The notes beneath the pieces are model-generated. The model was given only the letters and a program-made list of their open reading frames with translations, was not told the origin of the DNA and did not search any database. A stretch of 64,000 bases of DNA, from assembly GCA_016214035.1 (NCBI GenBank), contig JACRPF010000009.1, positions 90,901 through 154,900 on the forward strand. Direction: 5' to 3'. Source of the DNA: Spirochaetota bacterium (lineage in GTDB: Bacteria; Spirochaetota; Brachyspiria; Brachyspirales; JACRPF01). Positions within the stretch are counted from its first letter, which is position 1. Each line of letters begins with the position of its first letter. The position numbers and the translations under genes were made by a program. Below are positions 22,477 through 31,568 of this stretch, piece by piece.

Positions 22477-25143
22477 TTACTCGATGATTGTCATTCCGGC
22501 AAGCACGAGACCCATGTTCTTCGAAGCAGTTAGGGTTATCGATCGCACCATGCCGCCGCCCACGGCCATATCGTACTGCCAGAGTTCATGTTTTCCGCCG
22601 GGGGAGAACACCGGCTGCGCAACAGAATAGATCTCGTCACGCGAATATTTTGAAAGCAGTTTGCCGTTTTCCACATCGCCGGGCATGAGGAGCTTCATAA
22701 CGATATTTCCGATCTCGCGCCTGACGACAATGGGTTGTTTGATGGGAGCATCACCATCCACGGTGATAGTTCCTATTTCCTTCATGGCGACATCGGTCTG
22801 CAGGCTGGTGTAAAGGAACGATATCGCCTTCGCGTGTCTGCCCACCGGTATCGTGACCGGTTTCACCTCAGTGACGGTTATCCCCGCCGCGCCGCCGCTT
22901 CCGGCGAGATGAAACGGCATGCCGTATTCGGTGGTAAAGGCGCCTGCGGTAAAGCCTTCCGGTTCGGCGAACGACGAATCGGCGGCCGCTGAAAGATCAA
23001 CCGGCAGTGCGGTCTCGCCGCCGGCGGGAAAATATCGTGCAGGATACATGCCCGCGATGACACGCTCAAAAGCGCGTACGGCGAACGACGGTGTGCAGTA
23101 ATCGACGGCCGGTGCGTCGGCGTTCCAGAATGATACGCCCGCCTGCACGTAGGGCCACATCTTTTTCGCGTATTGGAACATCGACTTCGCATTGCCGCTG
23201 TACCCCGTCCAGGTGGTGTGCAGCATGCCGTATACGTTTTTCTTTTTTCCGTAGCGCGAGAAATTGATGATGTTATTGATGTCCTCTTCGCCGGTGGCGC
23301 CGACCACGCGGAATCCGAGTTTCTGGAACTGGTCCACTTCGGAGAACTCAGCCGCGGGGCGGTAATCCCAGACGGTTATCACCGCGCTCTTATCCATTTT
23401 TTTAGCCACGTTGATGAGCGAATCGCGCTCGGCGGGATGTGAACGTCCGTTGAGATAATCCTGCCAGAGCATGAGCGAAAGCGATTTCTTCTTTGCGTAC
23501 GCTTCATAGAACTGCATATCCTTCCAGAGGAGATCGGCAAGTGGGGTATTCATGTTCTCCGGTCGGTTCGGATATTTCCCGCGGTTGAGCACCTCGTCAT
23601 GTCCGATGTGGAGGAATGACGGCGATGGGAATATCGTCCGCATGTCGGCGAATAACTCGTTGATGATCTGATACGTTTTTGGATTGGAGACATTATACGC
23701 GTACGGTGTTCCGGTATCCTCGGCGATATCAATGTTCGCCCTGTTTTTGAACAGATATTCACTGTGTCCATAGGTCTGAAACAGCGGGTCCACTTCTATA
23801 TAATGTTCGTTGGCGATGCCGATGAGCGCCTTCATGTCGCCGGTCGTCATGCCCCATGATTGATGTATCTCCGGATGGCTCGGCCATTTCGCATATTCGC
23901 ATTCGAAGAGGATGCGGTTTATCTTGAGCGGACCGAATACGTTCCTGATGAACAGCGAATGGAGCTTGAGCGAACTGTCGTCAGCGAGCAGATGTATCGC
24001 GCGGTAGGGGAAATCAGCCCAGTCCTTCACTGAACCGAGGCGGAGCGCGCCGGATATGTCGGCAAGCTGCACGAAGGTTGCGAGCGCATAGTAAACGCTT
24101 GCCGGCGTGCTAGCGCCGATGACGACGCCGGATTTTGATGCCGTGATCTCGTGATAATCATATGATGTTGCATTCGGGGCGGTGATCTTTTTTACGGTGA
24201 TGAAACCGGCTGCATCAGGTTTCGCGGTGCGCGGTATGCCTGCGGTTGTGAAGAGTTCCGTCAGGAGTGAAGCATATCGATCGGCGGTCTTCGTGTTTTC
24301 CATTGTGATGCCGACTGAGGCGGGCAGCATCACCGTTCCTCCGGCAAATGACGCGCTTTTGGGCTTCGGAAATATATCGCCGCTTACCGCGCGTTTTTGT
24401 ACTGTCGTCGTCGCCGGGCGCAGTGTCATCGTTCCTCCCGCGGGTGTCACCGCCGGGAGCGCGATGAAGCTTTTGAAATCACCCGACGTGGTGAGCGTCA
24501 TCTCATGATGGAAACGTTCGCCCTTTGCGATTGACGGTGCCGTTGTCACCGGGAATATGAATATCTCGCGTCCTTTGTACGGCTTCGCGCGCCGGTCGAC
24601 CATTCTGAAGCCGGGGCCTTTCACCGCCTCGATGATTATCGTTCCAATCCTGCTTTTTATCACAAGCTGTTTTGATTCCGCCGTTATTTCGGACAGTGAG
24701 GATGTTACGTTGATGGCCGTGCCGCCCTCGTTCTCCACACGCGCGCCTTCCATGAATATCGATGGTATGGCGAGCGGTATGTATTCGAGCATGGCATCGC
24801 GTTCTTCCTTAAGCGTGCCGTCGATGACGATGCGTATGGACCGGGGCGACACCGATTCAAAACGGAATTCATCCACAAAGAAGTCGGAAGGATGATCGGG
24901 GTCGGATGTGATGAGAAGCGATGTCGCGGTCCGCGATGTCTTTACGGGGAATTTTGCGAGCCAGAAATACTGCGTCTTCCAGCTTTTTTCCACGCAGACA
25001 AACGATGTCCCCATGCTGAACTTGTTGTCCTTGAAGGTGACTGTCGGTCCGTCGTTGCGGTTTGCCATCTCGAACTTCCAGTCGCCCTGCGCGGAAAGTG
25101 ATGCGGCGAGAAACAGTGCGGTGATCGTGATGCGTTTCAACAT
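22477..25143 (-). CDS. Secreted glycoside hydrolase family 20-like enzyme
   Basis: 888 residues with a signal peptide (about 1-19, ends SLSAQG). A beta-sandwich region (about 20-245) is followed by a GH20b-type domain (about 256-370, starting FPKPKSASF) and a GH20 TIM barrel (about 375-720) with the catalytic pair D516-E517 in HIGHDEV. A C-terminal beta-rich part (about 760-888) may bind carbohydrate. This is the secreted counterpart of the cytoplasmic GH20 at 4331-6796. GAGGAG precedes the ATG. It follows an AraC gene on the same strand (113-bp gap) but appears to have its own promoter (-10 TATACT at 25203-25198, poor -35). A short hairpin, CAGCC/GGCTG at 22463-22476, follows the stop without a T-run. 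Confidence 0.87.
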   Translation of the reverse strand: MLKRITITALFLAASLSAQGDWKFEMANRNDGPTVTFKDNKFSMGTSFVCVEKSWKTQYFWLAKFPVKTSRTATSLLITSDPDHPSDFFVDEFRFESVSPRSIRIVIDGTLKEERDAMLEYIPLAIPSIFMEGARVENEGGTAINVTSSLSEITAESKQLVIKSRIGTIIIEAVKGPGFRMVDRRAKPYKGREIFIFPVTTAPSIAKGERFHHEMTLTTSGDFKSFIALPAVTPAGGTMTLRPATTTVQKRAVSGDIFPKPKSASFAGGTVMLPASVGITMENTKTADRYASLLTELFTTAGIPRTAKPDAAGFITVKKITAPNATSYDYHEITASKSGVVIGASTPASVYYALATFVQLADISGALRLGSVKDWADFPYRAIHLLADDSSLKLHSLFIRNVFGPLKINRILFECEYAKWPSHPEIHQSWGMTTGDMKALIGIANEHYIEVDPLFQTYGHSEYLFKNRANIDIAEDTGTPYAYNVSNPKTYQIINELFADMRTIFPSPSFLHIGHDEVLNRGKYPNRPENMNTPLADLLWKDMQFYEAYAKKKSLSLMLWQDYLNGRSHPAERDSLINVAKKMDKSAVITVWDYRPAAEFSEVDQFQKLGFRVVGATGEEDINNIINFSRYGKKKNVYGMLHTTWTGYSGNAKSMFQYAKKMWPYVQAGVSFWNADAPAVDYCTPSFAVRAFERVIAGMYPARYFPAGGETALPVDLSAAADSSFAEPEGFTAGAFTTEYGMPFHLAGSGGAAGITVTEVKPVTIPVGRHAKAISFLYTSLQTDVAMKEIGTITVDGDAPIKQPIVVRREIGNIVMKLLMPGDVENGKLLSKYSRDEIYSVAQPVFSPGGKHELWQYDMAVGGGMVRSITLTASKNMGLVLAGMTIIE

Positions 25144-25164
25144 GATGGACTCCTCGTGTTCCGA

Positions 25165-25203
25165 ATCCCGGTGTTCGGGATGCGCGGGTATGATTCTAGT
25201 ATA
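25165..25203 (-). promoter_or_regulatory. GH20 promoter -10 box and leader hairpin
   Basis: TATACT on the minus strand at 25203-25198 has no recognisable -35 17 bases upstream. The leader of about 48 bases contains the hairpin ATCCCG-loop-CGGGAT (25165-25181). A good -10 without a -35 suggests dependence on an activator, presumably the AraC protein encoded just upstream. Confidence 0.4.
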
Positions 25204-25256
25204 TGCTTATTCATTGAAAACAGGTGTGGACGCCAGTCCCATTGTGCTGCACTATT

Positions 25257-26120
25257 TCAGCTGTGTGATGCCGCTGAATCCCGGTATTGCTGCGGTGTTC
25301 TGCCGACGAGGCGTTTGAAGATGCGGTGAAAATAGGCGCTGTCAGTGAAGCCCACATCGGACGCAATATGTCGTACCGGCAGCGTGCTTTCCGTGAGCAG
25401 CTGTTTTGCTTTTGCGATGCGGATTTCCGTAAGATATGCCGCGGGATTGGTGCCCGTTTCTTTTTTGAACGCGCGGTAAAAGTGGCTTCTGCTCAATCCG
25501 GTGGTCTGGTGCACAATGCGAAGCGCCTCGGCGCTTGTGTAGTGCGCCTGCAGATGATCGAGCGCCGCGCCGCACGATGTTGCAGCCGCCGGCATCTGCG
25601 TGAGTCCGCATTCCTCGGCGATGACGGCAAGGAGCGAGCGCAGATGCGCGCGTATGAACGATGTATCGCTGCAGTTGTACGAATGAATGAGCTGCGCCCA
25701 TGAACAGACGACACGTTCCAATGCGCCGCCGGTAATCCTGAGCGGCGCAGTATTTTTTGATCCGGTAAAGAACGGTGCGGTGAGCGCGAAGGCCTTGAAT
25801 AGACTCTGTGAGGACGCGAGCGACATGCTATCATCAATCGTCTGCGGCAGACACGCCAGAACGAGTTTTTCCATCGTGCGTGAACGGATGTGTTCCTCGT
25901 GCTTTTCAAGATGGTTCAGGAACAGGAGTGTGCCCGGTGTTATCAGATACGGCGTATCGCCGATGATGCCGTCGCCGCTTCCGTCAAGGACGAGCGTGAT
26001 TTCAAGGAATGCGTGGAAATGCGCGGGCACGGTATACGCGCCGGAGCGTTTTACACGATACGGATATATACAGGGTGCGGAGGTCTCGCGAAAACGATAC
26101 ACAGAACCGCTCTCTTCCAT
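25257..26120 (-). CDS. AraC-family transcriptional regulator
   Basis: 287 residues from the ATG at 26120. A longer open frame runs upstream, but its extra residues are Arg/Ser-rich read-through of the neighbouring gene in another frame. GGGAG lies about 12 bases before the chosen start. The N-terminal cupin-like domain (about 15-90) has VPAHFHAFLEITLVLDG; the C-terminal AraC HTH pair (about 185-280) ends HIASDVGFTDSAYFHRIFKRLVGRTPQQYR. It lies upstream of the secreted GH20 on the same strand and probably activates it. It also follows the CsgG-like gene by 106 bp, so it could be partly co-transcribed with that operon. Confidence 0.88.
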   Translation of the reverse strand: MEESGSVYRFRETSAPCIYPYRVKRSGAYTVPAHFHAFLEITLVLDGSGDGIIGDTPYLITPGTLLFLNHLEKHEEHIRSRTMEKLVLACLPQTIDDSMSLASSQSLFKAFALTAPFFTGSKNTAPLRITGGALERVVCSWAQLIHSYNCSDTSFIRAHLRSLLAVIAEECGLTQMPAAATSCGAALDHLQAHYTSAEALRIVHQTTGLSRSHFYRAFKKETGTNPAAYLTEIRIAKAKQLLTESTLPVRHIASDVGFTDSAYFHRIFKRLVGRTPQQYRDSAASHS

Positions 26121-26226
26121 GATACGTGTCCACTCCCGTCTGCTCTCCGTCTGAGACGGTACGCGGCACCATGCGGGTAGTATGCGGCGGATGCTGCTGC
26201 GCATGGGTTTCAGCTTTACGGTTCGG

Positions 26227-27627
26227 TTAAAACACGAATCCGGCGGAGGCATCCGCTTTCTGGCTCCACCGACCGCCGGCGTTTTCCGACGTGGTGATGG
26301 TGAAGCGCGACATGATGTAAAAACCGAATGTCCTGTCGAACTTCCATTCGATGCTTGCCATTGCCCCGCCGCCGTAGTTGAACGTTGATGAACCGAAATT
26401 GAACGGCGACATGGTGAGCGGCATATCGAACGTGATACAGCCGTCCGCATTCACGATGAAGATGAGACGTCCGGTTTTGATGGAGAAACCGGTAAACGGT
26501 GAAAGGAATGCCGACGCCTCGAGGTTCCCGGAGGTAAAACCCGGTGTGACGAACGCCGCGTCTATCTTTACGCCGAGCGTGGCGGTAAGGTCGAATGGAT
26601 CGTCCCCGCCGAGTATGCCGTAGAGATGCAGATTGTAATAGTTCTTGAACGAATTGAGCCGGCTTCCGTTGAGGAAATAGCCGTAGCCGCCGCCGATATG
26701 TAATCCGCTCGACTGTATATACGAGACGAAGCGCCGCTCTGCTTCGCGCGCTTTACGGTCCGCCTCCTGCTGACGGCGTGTTTCAACCGCGCGCCGTTCC
26801 ATCGCCTCGCGGTCCTCGCGGGAACGCTGTTCCTGGCGGAGCCGGTCGCCGCGGAAGTTCTTGTCTTCCTCAGCCCTCCGATCGGCGATGCGCCGCGCCA
26901 TGTCGGAGAAGCGGCCTTCGCGCGGGCGGGCGAGCATGAGGTCGTCGATGAGCATTTGCGCCTCGAAGTAGCGCTTGCTGTCGAACGATTTTTCGCAGGC
27001 GCGGTATTTCTCGTCGCAGTATGCGTCGAGCACGCGTGTGTGCCATTCGCGCGCTTTTACATCGTCCGGGGTATCGCGGATAACGCGTTCGATCGCAAGA
27101 CGCGCAAGTTCGTAGTCCTTGTCGCCGTAGAATAGTTCCACGTCCTTGAGCGACACCGTCTGTTTCCGGTAAAAGAGATATTTTTTCGCGATGCGTGCGG
27201 CAAGTTTGCGTATATCGATGCCGTACGAATTGTCGTTCATGTCCATGGTCTCGGCGATGAGCGTTTCGCTCGATTCAACGCTTACCAGGCGCAGTGATAT
27301 GGTCACGCGCTCGTCGGCCTTTGCCACCGTGCCGATGATCATTTTGTTGGCGGAGAGCATACGTCCTATCTCCACCTGACAGTCCTTGTCGGTACAGCCG
27401 GTCATCTGCAGTTCCTGTTCCTTGAATATCTTGTCAACCTGCGTGCGTTCGATGACCGTGAACGCCTTCTCTTCAACGAATGCGTTCCTGATAAGATCGC
27501 TCAGTTGTACCGCTTCAGCGGCGCTGATGCGCGACCCGGGAACGAGGTCCATCACCGCGACATTGTCCTTCATCTGTCCGAACACGGCAGCCGCCGCAAT
27601 GAATGTTATGTATATTATCTTCTTCAT
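26227..27627 (-). CDS. CsgG-like protein with coiled coil and beta-rich C-terminal domain
   Basis: 466 residues. Signal peptide (1-17), then a CsgG/curli-assembly-like domain (about 20-165) with VAVMDLVPG, IERTQVDKIFKEQELQMTGC and C78/C83. A helical TPR-like part (about 170-245) and a highly charged coiled coil (about 250-305, Arg/Glu/Gln-rich) follow. The last 150 residues are strand- and Gly-rich and end in F, as in outer-membrane barrels (GGGYGYFLNGSRL..., final GFVF). GGAGG lies 6 bases upstream. It is the third gene of an operon with a beta-barrel-like protein and a giant ankyrin lipoprotein, 15 bp after the latter. It probably bridges the periplasm; its role is unknown. Confidence 0.78.
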   Translation of the reverse strand: MKKIIYITFIAAAAVFGQMKDNVAVMDLVPGSRISAAEAVQLSDLIRNAFVEEKAFTVIERTQVDKIFKEQELQMTGCTDKDCQVEIGRMLSANKMIIGTVAKADERVTISLRLVSVESSETLIAETMDMNDNSYGIDIRKLAARIAKKYLFYRKQTVSLKDVELFYGDKDYELARLAIERVIRDTPDDVKAREWHTRVLDAYCDEKYRACEKSFDSKRYFEAQMLIDDLMLARPREGRFSDMARRIADRRAEEDKNFRGDRLRQEQRSREDREAMERRAVETRRQQEADRKAREAERRFVSYIQSSGLHIGGGYGYFLNGSRLNSFKNYYNLHLYGILGGDDPFDLTATLGVKIDAAFVTPGFTSGNLEASAFLSPFTGFSIKTGRLIFIVNADGCITFDMPLTMSPFNFGSSTFNYGGGAMASIEWKFDRTFGFYIMSRFTITTSENAGGRWSQKADASAGFVF

Positions 27628-27642
27628 GGTATTCCTCCGGCC

Positions 27643-30600
27643 TTATCGATTGCGCAGCGGTGCAAGCAGCATGTCCGCCGTCCGGTTGCGATACCGGTTG
27701 TAGGTGGTGAATACTTCGAGGATATCGGGTTTGCCGATGCGGCCGCTTGAGAGCGACTCGTCAAGCTCGCGTCTGAGCGTCTGTTCGAGCGGCTGTACCG
27801 CCTTGAGGAAGAGGTCGTACGATATCTCGCCGCTTTTCGTCTTGGCAAGGACGTCGCTCCCCTTGTCCACAAGGAGCGCAACGAATTCCGTCTGCCGTTT
27901 CGCAGCCTCGCTCACGGTCGGTACATTCGTCGCCACGGAGGCCGACGCCGCATACATAAGCGCGGTCATATTGTTCTCATCGCGGAGCGTTGTGTCGGCT
28001 CCCAAAAGCAGGAGGAAGCGGGCGTCTGCGAGCGACAGTGTTTTTGCGGCGGTGAAAAGCCGCGCCGGCGCTTCGTTGGTGGCGTTATAGAGGCGCACCA
28101 GATCGGCGTGATGGATATCATACGCGATATCCACCGGCGTGCGCTGTTTGTCGTCATGCGCCGTAAGGCTCGCTTTTTTCTCAAGAAGTTTCGTGGCGAT
28201 GGGTACGTCGCCGTTTTTACTCGCGATGATTATCGGAGCGCCGCTGTCGGCGTTCGGGTCGGCACCCGCCTGAAGGAGAAGCGACACGAGTGCGAGATTG
28301 CGCGCGGTGCATGCGGTGATGAGCGGGCGTCCCGCACGTACGTTCACGTCGGCTCCTTTTTTGACGAGGAGCGCCGCCACCGATTCGCTGTTCTGTTCGC
28401 AGGCGGTGATGAGCGGAGCGCCGTTCTCAACGTTCGGGTTCGCGCCGTAGGCGAGGAAAAGTTCCACCGCGTCGGCGTTGCCTTTTGAGGCGAGTGTGAC
28501 CAGCAGTTTGCCGTCGCGTACGTCGACACGCGCCTTGTTCGTGACGAGGAGCGATATAAACGCCGTCGCATTGTTCGAGCAGACGATGGCGAGCGGTTCG
28601 CCGTTGAGTATGTTCACGTCCGCCCCGCGTTTGATGAGAAGCGTGGCGAGCTGTGTGTTGCCCTCGCGGCATGCGGCGAGCATGAGTTCACCGCCGCTTA
28701 CGTTGACGTTGGCGCCTTTCTCGATGAGCATGACCACGATGGCCATATTGCGTTTCGTGAATGCGTTGATGAGCGGGGCACCGGCGCGTATATTTACGTC
28801 GGCGTTGTTGGCGAGTGCGAGCTTTACCGCGTCCACATTGCCCGCGGCACACGCCGAAACGAGCAGTTCGCCCTCGTTCGCGTTGACGTTCGCGCCGCGT
28901 TCCAGGAGGAGTTTGACGAGCGGTATGTTGCCGCCGCGCCATGCCACCAGAAGCGGTTTGCCGTCGTCGATGTTCACGTTCGCCTTGAGCGCTAATAGTT
29001 CGCTTACCGTCTCGATGGATTTTGCATCGCAGGCGACTACGAGCGGCGTCGTGGTGATGTCGTTCACATTGGCGCCTTTCGTTACCGCGAGGCGTGCCAG
29101 CATGGGATTGTTGTACCGGCAGGATGCAAGAAGGATATCCAGCGGTGTGATGGAGTATGCTGCGCCGCGTTCGATGAGCATGCGCGCAATCTTGAGCTGC
29201 TGGGCCTTGATGGCCTTTTCAACCAACTGCGCCTCTTCGGGTATGACCAGCGATTTGGTCGCCACCAGGAGTTTAACGATATCGGCATTGCCTTTCGAAC
29301 ACGCGGTGATGAGCGCCCGCGACATCTGCGCGTTGGGGTCGGTGCCGCGGTCGAGCATGAGCTTCGCCAGGTCCGCATCGCCGCTGTCGACGGCGGTGAG
29401 GAATATCTGTTCGTCGGCCATCGATGATGACGCCCCGCGGTCGAGGAGGAGCTTTACCACTTTCGTCTGACGTGCGCGGTATGCGGCGGTGAGCGCTTCG
29501 CCGCTTCTGATATTGATATTCGCTTTGTTGTCAAGCAGATACTTTACCACCGCTTCCTGTCCGTTGCTCGCCGCGGTGACGAGCGGTTCTCCGTTCAGGG
29601 CGTTCACGCCCGCGCCGCGCGATACCATGAGCTGCACGATATCGAGTTTGCCGCTCCGGCAGGCGTCGATGTAGAAGAATCCGTCGTTCATCATCGGGTT
29701 CATGTTGCCGCGGTCGAGCAGTATGCCGAAGAGCGTGGCGTCATTGCCGCGGTAGGCGAGATTGATGATGGCGTCGTCGGCGATGCGCGGATTTCCGCCG
29801 TTGGCGAAGAAGAATTTCAGAAGGTCATAGTTCTTTTTTTTCGCCGCATCGAAAAGTATGGCGCCGTTTTTGGCGTTCACGTTCGCGCCGCCGGTCACAT
29901 ACAGCTTCGCAAGTTCCGTCTGTCCCGCGTCCATAGCGATGGTAAAGGCGCTGTCGCCTGCCTGGTTCTCGCGGTTCACATATTTCGCGTCGCCGGTCTT
30001 TCCCCAGATGAATTTTGCCGTCGCATTATCCTTCAGGCCCGATGCGATCATGAGCGCCGTGTTTCCTCTGCCGTCGGCCGCATCGCGGAGATTGGCGTTT
30101 GCGGAGAGCGCGAAGGTTATCATGTCGGTGTCGCCGCGTCTGACGGCCTCGAGATATACGCGGTCAGCGTCGAACTGACGCGCGGTATATTTTTTGCGGA
30201 GCATCGTCTTTGCGCCGTTGAACAGTCCCCGTTCAAGCAGTTCTTCGAGTATCGTCTGCGCATTGGCCCGGTCGATGCGGGCGTTGTTTGCCACGAGCAC
30301 TTCCACGGCGGTATACGCGCGCGCCGCATAGGCGACATCAAGTGCCGTTTTTTTGTTATTGTCCTCGGCGTTCAGGTCCGCGCCTTTCTCTACGAGTATG
30401 GCGGTGACGTTCGCCCGGTCGTTTTTGGCGGCAAGATGAAGCGGTGTCTCACCCGCGGCGTTCGTCTTCGTAACCGCGTCGTGTCCGCCGTTCCTGATAA
30501 TGGCCTGTACCGCGCTCGAGTCGCCGCGCGCGGCGGCGTCGTGTATCGACGGGAGAAAAAGTCCGGACAGGTCGATGTTGCCGACATAAGTGGCCATGCT

Positions 30601-30687
30601 GCTGCGGCTCGTATTGAAATGCTTGTAGAAGGCGCAACCGCTCAGAAGAAATACGGAAATTGCGAGTGTGAGTACAGTGCGTTTCAT
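27643..30687 (-). CDS. Giant ankyrin-repeat lipoprotein
   Basis: 1014 residues. The N-terminal lipoprotein signal has the lipobox LSGC (Cys18). From about residue 45 to 970 the protein is an almost unbroken run of roughly 25 ankyrin repeats of about 33 residues. They are recognisable by TPLHLAAKND, (L/V)LLDRGA, GADVN and GANVN; many repeats carry a shortened A(C/A)xxGNxxxVKLL form. Such solenoids mediate protein-protein contacts. Lipidation would place it in the periplasm on the inner or outer membrane. GAGGT precedes the ATG. Its neighbours are a barrel-like protein (17 bp upstream) and a CsgG-like protein (15 bp downstream), so it may scaffold an envelope complex. Confidence 0.88.
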   Translation of the reverse strand: MKRTVLTLAISVFLLSGCAFYKHFNTSRSSMATYVGNIDLSGLFLPSIHDAAARGDSSAVQAIIRNGGHDAVTKTNAAGETPLHLAAKNDRANVTAILVEKGADLNAEDNNKKTALDVAYAARAYTAVEVLVANNARIDRANAQTILEELLERGLFNGAKTMLRKKYTARQFDADRVYLEAVRRGDTDMITFALSANANLRDAADGRGNTALMIASGLKDNATAKFIWGKTGDAKYVNRENQAGDSAFTIAMDAGQTELAKLYVTGGANVNAKNGAILFDAAKKKNYDLLKFFFANGGNPRIADDAIINLAYRGNDATLFGILLDRGNMNPMMNDGFFYIDACRSGKLDIVQLMVSRGAGVNALNGEPLVTAASNGQEAVVKYLLDNKANINIRSGEALTAAYRARQTKVVKLLLDRGASSSMADEQIFLTAVDSGDADLAKLMLDRGTDPNAQMSRALITACSKGNADIVKLLVATKSLVIPEEAQLVEKAIKAQQLKIARMLIERGAAYSITPLDILLASCRYNNPMLARLAVTKGANVNDITTTPLVVACDAKSIETVSELLALKANVNIDDGKPLLVAWRGGNIPLVKLLLERGANVNANEGELLVSACAAGNVDAVKLALANNADVNIRAGAPLINAFTKRNMAIVVMLIEKGANVNVSGGELMLAACREGNTQLATLLIKRGADVNILNGEPLAIVCSNNATAFISLLVTNKARVDVRDGKLLVTLASKGNADAVELFLAYGANPNVENGAPLITACEQNSESVAALLVKKGADVNVRAGRPLITACTARNLALVSLLLQAGADPNADSGAPIIIASKNGDVPIATKLLEKKASLTAHDDKQRTPVDIAYDIHHADLVRLYNATNEAPARLFTAAKTLSLADARFLLLLGADTTLRDENNMTALMYAASASVATNVPTVSEAAKRQTEFVALLVDKGSDVLAKTKSGEISYDLFLKAVQPLEQTLRRELDESLSSGRIGKPDILEVFTTYNRYRNRTADMLLAPLRNR

Positions 30688-30704
30688 TGATGACCTCTTG
30701 CGGT

Positions 30705-31346
30705 TTATAGGAACAGCATGCCGGATACGCGCAGCGACCAGTCGAACGGTGAGTGAAGACCCATTATGGCTGCGAACATCGGGGAAAGCGAGAACTCATA
30801 ACAGAGTTTGATGCCCCAGTCCCGCGCCATGAGCCATTCGGTGCCGAGGACAAGCGAGTGTATGTTCGGGTGTATCACGTTCGTCACGCCGGGTGTCACC
30901 GCGCCGCCCATGAGCTGTCCCAGGAGGAGCAGCGGCTCAAGCCGGTATTCCGCGTACACGCTCAACGGGAGATAGGGAGCATCAATGCCCGCGCCCACGC
31001 CGATGGCGGCTTCGATGATGGGGGTGGCGATGAATTTGCCGATATCGTTCTGCGGGTAGAAGAGCGGAATGCGTGTGGATATTTCAGCGAAGAAGTTATC
31101 CTCGAGGTGCACCGCATAACCCACGCCAACCGTCGTGCCGACGGATGAGTTGGTGATGCCGTTCGAACCGACGGCGGATGATGATGAGCTGTTCGTGTAA
31201 TAATATGATGTGTTCGTATCGTTGGTAACGCTCCACCAATCTCCGACGGAGTGGAATCCAAAATCAACATAAAAGCCGTCGGGCATGGCCCAGAGACAGA
31301 CGGCTGCACTCGCGCATATGGCGATGCGCACAAGCCGGTTCAACAT
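30705..31346 (-). CDS. Predicted outer-membrane beta-barrel-like protein
   Basis: 213 residues from the ATG at 31346, chosen because GGAGG sits about 6 bases upstream and a promoter lies at 31377-31405; an in-frame start further out would be upstream of that promoter. Signal peptide (about 1-20, ends CLWA). The mature part alternates hydrophobic and polar residues in strands with Gly and aromatic residues (FYVDFGFHSVG, VGVGYAVHLEDNFFAEIST, SVYAEYRLEP) and ends in MLFL, an aromatic-hydrophobic C-terminus of the kind used by BAM substrates. A Ser/Tyr/Thr-rich loop lies near 45-62. First gene of the operon with the ankyrin lipoprotein. No family recognised. Confidence 0.72.
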   Translation of the reverse strand: MLNRLVRIAICASAAVCLWAMPDGFYVDFGFHSVGDWWSVTNDTNTSYYYTNSSSSSAVGSNGITNSSVGTTVGVGYAVHLEDNFFAEISTRIPLFYPQNDIGKFIATPIIEAAIGVGAGIDAPYLPLSVYAEYRLEPLLLLGQLMGGAVTPGVTNVIHPNIHSLVLGTEWLMARDWGIKLCYEFSLSPMFAAIMGLHSPFDWSLRVSGMLFL

Positions 31347-31376
31347 ACAGTACCTCCGCGCGTTGAGAGTTCCGGC

Positions 31377-31405
31377 ATTATACCGCAACGGCGTTCTATT
31401 TGCAA
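31377..31405 (-). promoter_or_regulatory. Promoter of the barrel/ankyrin/CsgG-like operon
   Basis: On the minus strand, TTGCAA (31405-31400), 17-bp spacer, TATAAT (31382-31377), a perfect -10. Start expected near 31370, giving a leader of about 24 bases with GGAGG before the ATG at 31346. Confidence 0.7.
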
Positions 31406-31515
31406 GAAAAAAATAGTTCGTCAATTCTGATAGTGCACCGCATGCCTGTAAATATTCGGACAGTAATTGTATTTCGTTCAGTAATTACATGCTGCCGGAT
31501 TCGTACAATTTCATA

Positions 31516-31543
31516 TCGACAAAATAGTTCTTTCTGATATACT
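31516..31543 (+). promoter_or_regulatory. Promoter of the orphan lipoprotein gene
   Basis: TCGACA (31516-31521, five of six), 16-bp spacer, TATACT (31538-31543). Start expected near 31550, just upstream of AAGGAG at 31557-31562. Confidence 0.6.
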
Positions 31544-31568
31544 ATTTCCTGAAAATAAGGAGAGTCAT

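Noticed and set aside
26121..26450. N-terminal extension of the AraC frame that starts at 26450
   Set aside because: It overlaps the CsgG-like gene in another frame and is Arg/Ser-rich shadow sequence; the AraC similarity begins just after the ATG at 26120.
28478..29470. 330-codon open frame antisense to the ankyrin gene
   Set aside because: Ser/Ala/Thr-rich shadow of a repetitive high-GC gene; no ribosome-binding site or domain.
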